DNA of 5,001 nt from Verrucomicrobiia bacterium (GTDB lineage Bacteria; Verrucomicrobiota; Verrucomicrobiia; Limisphaerales; Palsa-1400), in the NCBI GenBank assembly GCA_025934545.1, contig JAICXV010000252.1, positions 1 through 5,001 on the forward strand, read 5' to 3'. The notes beneath the pieces were generated by a model. It did no database searches and was not told the DNA's origin. It was given only the letters and a program-made list of their open reading frames with translations. The stretch's first letter is position 1, and each line of letters starts with the position of its first letter. Positions 1-5,001 of the stretch are shown piece by piece. Position numbers and translations under genes: made by a program.

Positions 1-1983
1 GTTGCCCGCGCGCAGATGCGCATTGAAATCCCGGCTGATCCGCGCGATGACATTCTGCGGATTGAGCGCCGCCGCATGTGCAAACATCACATTCGCTTCC
101 GTTAAATGTTTCTCGCGCTGCAATTGCACCGCTATCTGGTTCGCCGAGCGCGAGGATTGTGAAGCGACGTATGAGGCATCAAAACTTTTTTTCGCCAGCC
201 GCGCTGCGAAACTGCCGTTGCCCGCCATGAACTCTTTCCACGCATTGATGTTCACCGCGATTTCTGGTTCGGTCATCGGGGGTGGCAATAACGAGTGCTC
301 ACGCAGGCTGGTCAGTTGATATACCAGCCCGGCCGGTTTCAGATAAAAACGTTCGAAGAACGCGCCAAAACTCGGTTCCAGATAATAAACCGGCTGCGGC
401 AACTTCTGCAGCACCTGGATTTCACCAAGTCGCGTATAAAACTTGGGACGCTGTGGATCGTGGGCGGCCGCATCGAATTGAATGTGGTTCCGTCCGAGAT
501 ACCAGATGTAATCGCCTACTCCAAGGGAGCTTGACTCGACGAATGCCGGGCCGTTTGCGCCATGAACTTTTTCCCAGCCGGCTTTCACCAATTGCAACCG
601 GCCCACATCATCACTCAACACAACCTGCGTCTGAGCTGGCAACGCTTGCGCGGTCGTGACTGCGAATTGTTCGAGAACCGGCGCGTGTTCGGCCTGGATG
701 CGCTGCCAGTTTCCGTCGCGCAATTTGTAGGGAAGACCCGCCAGCAACCCGATCGGCAACGCAACCAGCGCAACCCATGGCAGCGCAAAAATTAACAACT
801 GCAATCCACGCACCGCCCCCGGCGCCGGCTCGTGAATTTTCGCCGGTGGTTGGCCAAAAACCAAAACGATATACCCGCCAAAGTAACCGATGCTCAACGC
901 GGCAAGATAATAAAACGTCAACAGCGACGTGTGTTGGGCGAGCATGCGCGGGCTGTATTTGAAATCGAAAAAGTAAGCCACCGCGAAAATAAAGAACACG
1001 ATGTGCACCAACCTGAACATGAAATTGGTGAACATGATGCCGGCGGCGCTGACTTCACCGTGGAACGACGGCCAGCGAATGCCCGCGAACAACAGCGCGA
1101 GCACAGTCGGGATCGACAACACAATCGCAGGCGACCGCGGTGTGGAGAGTAAAATAAATTTCTGTTGCGCCAAATGAGCATGGAGCTGAGTCCAAAACGA
1201 TCCGCCCGCATACGCATTGCTCCCCACCAGCGCCATGATCAGATAGGGGATCAACCCCAACAGCCCGAATCCAATCGCGCGCGCCAGGAAACGCACATTG
1301 AAAAAACCCGTGCCTTTGATCCAAATGAGCGCGATGAGAAAGAATGGAAAGTAACCGAGTAACGCCCAGTTATTCGTCAGCCCGAGGCCGTAAACGAAAA
1401 CAAATTTCGTCAGCCACGATTCCTTTTGGGAAATGCGATATTCGAGCAGGCACCGGATAAGATACGCGAAAATCAACAGATCGAGCATCTCGTTTGTCGC
1501 CACCGTGGCGTTTTCCCAGAACGAGAGTTCGAAACCGAGCGCCAGCACAGCGAGTGTCGCCGGCAGCCATGCGAACTTGTTCGACAATAATGAAAATTCT
1601 CCACCTTCACGCTGCCGTTGTTCGCGCGTCCGGTCATGCGGTAGCAAACGGACCGAACGCGCCAAGATCGCAAGCGTGAGCGCTGCAAAAATTGCGGAGA
1701 GAAAATTCAGCGCAATCGGCTGAACGCTGCGCGGCAGCAATCCAAATGGATACATGAACGCCGAATAAAGCGGTGTAATCATCGTCTGCCGCCAGGGCAG
1801 GTAGGTCGGATGCCAGTCCCACCCCGTCACTTTCGCGACCCAGGGCAAGCTGGTCAGAGAAACCCAATGATGCAGAGTTACCCCATAGAACACTAAAGCG
1901 AGTATGGCAACGAGCCATGGACACAATCTGAGCGTCCGCTTTTTTGACGATTCTTCAGGCGTCATCCAATCATCAGGTTGCAT
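1..1983 (-). CDS. DUF2723/TMEM260-like polytopic membrane protein, probable glycosyltransferase, with C-terminal TPR-like tail (partial, 3' end outside window)
   Basis: The reverse strand is open from an in-frame TAA at 2041-2043 to base 1, giving 661 codons from the ATG at 1981-1983, and the C-terminus lies beyond the window. After a short charged N-terminus come about ten hydrophobic segments, roughly at residues 22-38, 86-108, 138-157, 165-181, 203-221, 234-253, 285-301, 318-341, 354-377 and 394-416. Then follows a mostly soluble region (about 420-661), probably outside the cytoplasm. Its end (about 612-645, with EKHLTEA and AAALNPQN) reads like one TPR unit. The pattern of a proline-rich loop, a 'FWENATVATNEM' segment (residues 155-166) and 'LTNNWALLGYFP' (202-213) resembles DUF2723 proteins, a GT-C-like group related to TMEM260 and GT117. 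Such enzymes would move sugars from a lipid carrier at the membrane. The acceptor and any catalytic residue are unknown here. No clear Shine-Dalgarno is seen, so ATG 1963-1965, GTG 1993-1995 or GTG 2029-2031 remain possible starts. That the reading frame is a real gene is near certain; the family is a moderate call from memory. Confidence -1.
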   Translation of the reverse strand, partial: MQPDDWMTPEESSKKRTLRLCPWLVAILALVFYGVTLHHWVSLTSLPWVAKVTGWDWHPTYLPWRQTMITPLYSAFMYPFGLLPRSVQPIALNFLSAIFAALTLAILARSVRLLPHDRTREQRQREGGEFSLLSNKFAWLPATLAVLALGFELSFWENATVATNEMLDLLIFAYLIRCLLEYRISQKESWLTKFVFVYGLGLTNNWALLGYFPFFLIALIWIKGTGFFNVRFLARAIGFGLLGLIPYLIMALVGSNAYAGGSFWTQLHAHLAQQKFILLSTPRSPAIVLSIPTVLALLFAGIRWPSFHGEVSAAGIMFTNFMFRLVHIVFFIFAVAYFFDFKYSPRMLAQHTSLLTFYYLAALSIGYFGGYIVLVFGQPPAKIHEPAPGAVRGLQLLIFALPWVALVALPIGLLAGLPYKLRDGNWQRIQAEHAPVLEQFAVTTAQALPAQTQVVLSDDVGRLQLVKAGWEKVHGANGPAFVESSSLGVGDYIWYLGRNHIQFDAAAHDPQRPKFYTRLGEIQVLQKLPQPVYYLEPSFGAFFERFYLKPAGLVYQLTSLREHSLLPPPMTEPEIAVNINAWKEFMAGNGSFAARLAKKSFDASYVASQSSRSANQIAVQLQREKHLTEANVMFAHAAALNPQNVIARISRDFNAHLRAGN

Positions 1984-2010
1984 TGAGACATTCACGATAA
2001 GCAAGCCAAT

Positions 2011-2074
2011 CCGCAGGCGTGCGGTGGTCACAGTTCGACATTAGTCGAAATGCCTTGTTCAAAGGCCGAGCCTT
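2011..2074 (-). other. Cluster of three short perfect inverted repeats between ligase and membrane-protein genes
   Basis: The 89-base gap between the two minus-strand genes contains three perfect stem-loops. The first is at 2062-2074 (5-bp stem AAGGC/GCCTT, 3-base loop) and overlaps the ligase stop codon. The second is at 2034-2049 (6-bp stem TTCGAC/GTCGAA, 4-base loop). The third is at 2011-2024 (5-bp stem CCGCA/TGCGG, 4-base loop), 27 bases before the likely start of the membrane protein. None is followed by a real T-run on the minus strand, so a classical intrinsic terminator is not supported. They could be RNA processing or attenuation structures in a shared transcript, or DNA operator sites, or chance. 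The sequence structure is certain; a function is not. Confidence -1.
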
Positions 2075-3548
2075 AAATGGGTAGCTCGCGCAAAGCGGTT
2101 TTTTGAATTTTTCCCGTGGCGTTTCGCGGCAGGGCCGGTAACTGAACAATCTTCTTTGGCGTTTTGTAATCGGCCAATCGCTCACGCACAAACTGCAGCA
2201 TCGTCGCATGATCTAATTGTTGTCCATCATTCGCCGCAACGAACGCCACCGGTTGCTCGCCCTTGCGTGGGTCCGCGACTCCAATCACCGCAGCTTCTTT
2301 CACCCCCGGAAATGTGTAGAGCACCTCTTCAATCTCTCGCGGATAAACGTTGATGCCGTTGACCAGCAGCATGTCTTTCTTGCGATCAGTGATGTAAAAG
2401 TAACCATCGTCATCCATGTGCCCGATGTCGCCGGTCAACAGCCAGCCGTTACGAATCGCCTCCGCTGTTTCCTGCGGCTGTTTCCAATAGCCCTGCATCA
2501 CGTTGCCGCCGCGCACGCAAATCTCGCCAGTTGTTTTTGGTGGTAAAATTTCGCCCTTATCGTTTTGTACCGACACTTCCACATCGTGAACGGGCACGCC
2601 AATCGAGCCGGCTTTCCACGGGCCGTGGATCGGATTGAACGAAACCACCGGACTCGCCTCGCTCAATCCATAACCTTCCAACAACGGAATTGGGAATTTT
2701 TCCGTGAACTCGCGCAGAATCTCCGCCGGCAAAGGCGCTCCGCCACTGATGCACAATCGCAATGGCACCTCGGGCGGCAACCCGCCATGCGTCAACATCC
2801 GGAAAAACTGTGGAACCGCCGGAAGGATTGTGGCGCGATGCCGCACAATTTCCTGCACAATATTTTTTGGTGGATGCACGGACTTGATCAGCACCATCGA
2901 ACCTCCGACGAGCAATGGCAGCAGAATGCCTACCGTCATCATAAAACTATGAAACATAGGCAGCAGCACGACGATCCGGTCTTCGCCAACCAATTCCAAA
3001 ACCTTCGCGCAACTCTTTACGTTATGCATCAGATTGGCGTGCGTGAGCATCGCCCCTTTGGGTTTACCGGTCGTGCCAGATGTGTATATAATGACCGCCA
3101 GGTCTGAATCTTTCCCCTCCTCGGACGCCGCAAAATAACCGCCGGCTTCGGTCGGGATATCCTCAATGTTGAATGCGCGAACCGTTGCGCGTTCGGTTTT
3201 TAGTTTGGCAACGCTTTCTGCCATCGACGCGTCAGTGATGATTACATCGATTTCGCTATCGGCCAATATGTAGCCAACCTCCGCCGGTTTCAGAAAGTTA
3301 TTGATCGGCACAGCAACTGCGCCGACGTCCCAGATTCCAAAAAGCGCCGGCACGAACTGCGGACAATTCTTCAACCAAAGCGCAACACGATCGCCTCGTT
3401 TAACCCCGAATTGCGTGATCAACTGCTGCCCAACCCAAAGCGATTGGGCGAAAAGCTGCGCATACGAAAACTTGTCTTCGCCCCAAAACAGCGCGGTCTT
3501 TTGGCCGCGTTGCGAGGCCACATCCCTGAATGCGTCGTCTAAAGTCAT
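2073..3548 (-). CDS. AMP-forming acyl-CoA ligase (FadD-like long-chain fatty-acid-CoA ligase)
   Basis: This 491-residue protein belongs to the ANL adenylate-forming superfamily. These enzymes activate a carboxylic acid with ATP to an acyl-AMP and then transfer the acyl group to coenzyme A in the cytoplasm. All core motifs are present in order: the phosphate-binding loop YTSGTTGKPKGA (155-166), LPMFH (196-200), SGGAPLP (268-274), GYGLSEASP (292-300), TGDIG with ribose-binding Asp374 (372-376), the hinge ITDRKKD (386-392), VNGINVYPREIE (396-407), and the C-terminal PRNATGK with catalytic Lys480. The NVYPREIE and MQGYW patterns favour fatty acyl-CoA ligases over acetyl-CoA synthetase or peptide synthetase domains, but chain length cannot be read from the sequence. 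The start at 3546-3548 is chosen because homology-like sequence begins at once (MTLDDAF) and a longer frame up to 3716 would run into the divergent gene. The length is complete for the compact family members. It lies 89 bases upstream of the membrane-protein gene in the same direction. No Shine-Dalgarno is evident. Confidence -1.
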   Translation of the reverse strand: MTLDDAFRDVASQRGQKTALFWGEDKFSYAQLFAQSLWVGQQLITQFGVKRGDRVALWLKNCPQFVPALFGIWDVGAVAVPINNFLKPAEVGYILADSEIDVIITDASMAESVAKLKTERATVRAFNIEDIPTEAGGYFAASEEGKDSDLAVIIYTSGTTGKPKGAMLTHANLMHNVKSCAKVLELVGEDRIVVLLPMFHSFMMTVGILLPLLVGGSMVLIKSVHPPKNIVQEIVRHRATILPAVPQFFRMLTHGGLPPEVPLRLCISGGAPLPAEILREFTEKFPIPLLEGYGLSEASPVVSFNPIHGPWKAGSIGVPVHDVEVSVQNDKGEILPPKTTGEICVRGGNVMQGYWKQPQETAEAIRNGWLLTGDIGHMDDDGYFYITDRKKDMLLVNGINVYPREIEEVLYTFPGVKEAAVIGVADPRKGEQPVAFVAANDGQQLDHATMLQFVRERLADYKTPKKIVQLPALPRNATGKIQKTALRELPI

Positions 3549-3641
3549 CGCAGTAAGATAGTCAGTTCGCGTGAAACGCAAAGCGTCCTGTGTTAATTTT
3601 CTTGCGCCGGTATGCGCTTCCTCACTCAAATGCTTTAAGCT
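3549..3641. promoter_or_regulatory. Divergent intergenic region, expected to hold promoters for both neighbours
   Basis: This 93-base spacer separates the start codons of two outward-facing genes, so both must be transcribed from it or from within the opposite coding region. It has an AT-rich centre (GTTAATTTTCTT, 3592-3603). On the minus strand a TATCTT hexamer (3557-3562) with a weak TTTGCG hexamer 16 bases upstream lies only 8 bases before the ligase ATG. If used, it would give a nearly leaderless message. On the plus side no convincing -35/-10 pair was found, and no AGGAGG-like site precedes the ATG at 3642. Promoter function is inferred from gene layout; the individual boxes are weak matches. 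Confidence -1.
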
Positions 3642-4949
3642 ATGAACCGCAAAATGCTTCTCGCGCTGCTCTGCTGCGCTTTCACGTGGCAGGCTCGCGC
3701 TGAAAATTGGCCGCAATGGCGCGGACCTTTCCTAAACGGTTCGACGACCGAAAAAAATCTCCCCGACACATTTAGCGCCACCGAGAACGTTTTGTGGAAA
3801 GCGCCGATGCCCGGCGCGAGTCATGCCACACCCGCCGTCTGGAACGATTTCGTTTTCGTGACAAGCCCTGATGCCGAGAAAAATCTGCTGCTCCTATGTC
3901 TCGACCGCAAAACCGGAAAAGTCCGCTGGCAAAAACAAGTGGGCACCGGGGACAGGATAAGTGGTCGAAACAACATGGCCTCGCCATCACCAGTGACTGA
4001 TGGCAAAACCGTTTGGGTCATGTTCGGCACCGGCGATCTCGCCGCGTATGATTTTTCCGGCAAACAACTTTGGGCGCGCAATCTTTGCAAGGAAAACGGC
4101 AAGTTTTCCATCATGTGGCTCTATGGCGGTAGCCCTATGCTCTACAAAAGCCGCCTCTACATTCAGGTTCTCCAGCAAAATCCCGTTCCCGAAGGCTACT
4201 CCCATGTCCTCGACGGACGTCCGGCGCGTGAATCTTTTTTGTTATGCGTGGATCCAAAAACCGGCAAAGACATTTGGAAACATGTCCGCGCGACCGATGC
4301 CAATGGCGAATCGCAAGAAGCGTACTCAACACCGATGCCAAGTGAGATCAACGGCAAAACGGAGATAGTCATTGTCGGTGGCGATTATGTTACGGGCCAC
4401 GACGCCAAAGACGGAACCGAACTTTGGCGTGGCGGCGGCTTGAATACTCCCCATCGGCAGGATTTCCGAATCGTGCCGTCACCGTTAGTTGCGGCCGGCC
4501 TGGTTGTTGTTAGCGGCCCAAAACGCATGCCCGTCATCGCTTATCGCGACGGACTTAAAGGCGACATCACGCAAACCGGCGTCGCATGGACATATAAAGA
4601 TTATCCGACCGACTGCACTACGCCTCTCTTTTACCAAAACAAAATTTTCATTCTCGACGGCGACAAACAGATGATGACGTGTTTCGAACCCAAAACGGGC
4701 AAAGTTCTTTGGCAACAAAGTCTCGGCATCCGCCACGTCTTCCGCGCCTCACCGACTGGAGCCGACGGCAAACTTTATTGCTTCAGTGAACACGCCACCG
4801 CCATCGTCATGGACGCCAAAGATGGCAAGGTTCTTTCCAAAGCGAGCATGGAACAAGGCGGCGAATCCACTCACGCAACGATTGCTGCGGCCCAGGGATG
4901 TCTTTTTATCCGCGCTGCGAAGACCCTTTATTGCATCGGAAAAAAATAA
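3642..4949 (+). CDS. Exported PQQ-like beta-propeller repeat protein (eight repeat units)
   Basis: The protein has 435 residues and starts with a typical Sec signal peptide: basic MNRK, hydrophobic LLALLCCAFTW and an ARA cleavage site after residue 20. No lipobox is seen, so it is probably soluble in the periplasm or secreted. The mature N-terminus ENWPQWRGP is a signature common in PQQ-like propeller proteins of planctomycetes and verrucomicrobia. Propeller repeats of the 'D-x-x-[TD]-G-x-x-x-W' type are seen near residues 87-96, 136-144, 203-212, 253-262, 348-357 and a degenerate one at 390-399 that lacks Trp. Two less regular units (about 278-318 and 409-433) bring the count to eight, and the N-terminal LWKAP strand (51-55) probably closes the last blade. 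Most family members have no known substrate. Cofactor binding and catalysis cannot be claimed, because no dehydrogenase active site or haem motif (CxxCH) is visible. ATG 3642 is preferred for the basic n-region; ATG 3654 (Met5) is an alternative. Its stop overlaps the next start. Confidence -1.
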   Translation: MNRKMLLALLCCAFTWQARAENWPQWRGPFLNGSTTEKNLPDTFSATENVLWKAPMPGASHATPAVWNDFVFVTSPDAEKNLLLLCLDRKTGKVRWQKQVGTGDRISGRNNMASPSPVTDGKTVWVMFGTGDLAAYDFSGKQLWARNLCKENGKFSIMWLYGGSPMLYKSRLYIQVLQQNPVPEGYSHVLDGRPARESFLLCVDPKTGKDIWKHVRATDANGESQEAYSTPMPSEINGKTEIVIVGGDYVTGHDAKDGTELWRGGGLNTPHRQDFRIVPSPLVAAGLVVVSGPKRMPVIAYRDGLKGDITQTGVAWTYKDYPTDCTTPLFYQNKIFILDGDKQMMTCFEPKTGKVLWQQSLGIRHVFRASPTGADGKLYCFSEHATAIVMDAKDGKVLSKASMEQGGESTHATIAAAQGCLFIRAAKTLYCIGKK

Positions 4950-5001
4950 TGGCTCTTCCCTACAAAATCGCCACGTTGCTTTACTGCTTCAACGAACGCG
5001 A
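4949..5001 (+). CDS. N-terminus of a downstream gene, possibly a NUDIX hydrolase (partial)
   Basis: An ATG at 4949-4951 shares its first base with the TAA stop of the propeller gene (TAATG), and the frame stays open for 17 codons to the window edge. The visible start, MALPYKIATLLYCFNER, resembles the first beta-strand of NUDIX hydrolases, which often begin with a short '(K/R)xATLxxxx' strand before the 'vLLxxR' segment. NUDIX enzymes hydrolyse nucleoside diphosphate derivatives in the cytoplasm. The diagnostic GX5EX7REUXEEXGU box would lie outside the window, so the family is a guess from a short N-terminus. The overlapping junction suggests co-transcription and translational coupling with the propeller gene, and makes this start likely to be real even though no Shine-Dalgarno is obvious. 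Confidence -1.
   Translation, partial: MALPYKIATLLYCFNER

Noticed and set aside
2..1723. Chain of short plus-strand open frames (2-319, 282-659, 832-1152, 1433-1723)
   Set aside because: They are antisense shadows of the long membrane-protein frame, which is continuously open and has sensible hydrophobic periodicity. The plus-strand frames are short, overlapping and featureless.
2062..2074. Rho-independent terminator at the end of the ligase gene
   Set aside because: The stem is only 5 bp and is followed by TGAAC instead of a T-tract on the minus strand, so it is listed only as an inverted repeat.
1973..2209. 78-codon minus-strand frame spanning the ligase end and the gap
   Set aside because: It is out of frame with both neighbours, overlaps the ligase C-terminus that carries the catalytic PRNATGK motif, and has no recognisable sequence.
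2565..3107. 180-codon plus-strand open frame opposite the ligase
   Set aside because: It lies fully antisense to well-conserved ligase motifs. Its translation is rich in His, Arg, Gln and Asn without recognisable domain features, as expected of a shadow frame.
3630..3638. Tiny upstream reading frame ATG CTT TAA just before the propeller start
   Set aside because: Two codons plus a stop arise easily by chance, and there is no ribosome-binding site or other sign of a leader peptide.
3655..3680. Lipoprotein signal (Cys residues at positions 11-12 of the propeller protein)
   Set aside because: The residue before the first Cys is Leu rather than Gly, Ala or Ser, so no lipobox is formed, whereas a good AxA signal-peptidase I site follows at residues 18-20.
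3549..3716. N-terminal extension of the ligase frame to an ATG at 3716, adding 56 residues
   Set aside because: The extension overlaps the signal-peptide coding region of the divergent propeller gene, shows no ANL-like sequence, and the conserved part starts immediately at the Met encoded at 3546-3548.

Overview
The window holds two complete genes and two genes cut by its edges, packed with only two short gaps (89 and 93 bases). No rRNA, tRNA, CRISPR array, insertion sequence, integrase or attachment site was seen. The gene content suggests a free-living Gram-negative bacterium of the Planctomycetes-Verrucomicrobia-Chlamydiae group, most likely a Pedosphaera-like verrucomicrobium. The reasons are an exported PQQ-type propeller opening with the ENWPQWRGP signature, a DUF2723-type multi-membrane protein, and starts without clear Shine-Dalgarno sequences. 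This placement is inference from remembered family patterns, not from a search.

Left half, minus strand: a FadD-like AMP-forming acyl-CoA ligase (2073-3548) is followed in the same direction by a large polytopic membrane protein (1983 down to base 1, C-terminus outside the window). The membrane protein resembles the DUF2723/TMEM260 (GT117-like) glycosyltransferase group. It has about ten hydrophobic segments, then an extramembrane region that ends in a TPR-like helix pair. The 89-base gap between the two genes carries three perfect short inverted repeats in a row. The genes could be co-transcribed, but that is not shown.

Right half, plus strand: a divergent 93-base spacer leads to a secreted eight-unit PQQ-like beta-propeller protein (3642-4949). 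Its stop codon overlaps the ATG of a further gene (TAATG). Only 17 codons of that gene are visible, and its N-terminus looks like the first strand of a NUDIX hydrolase.

Functionally this looks like an ordinary chromosomal neighbourhood: fatty-acid activation, a membrane glycosyltransferase-like enzyme, an exported propeller and a possible NUDIX housekeeping enzyme. I do not see a convincing undescribed system. The points most worth checking are the hairpin cluster between the two minus-strand genes, the DUF2723-TPR architecture, the eight-blade closure of the propeller with its repeated cysteine position, and the TAATG junction.
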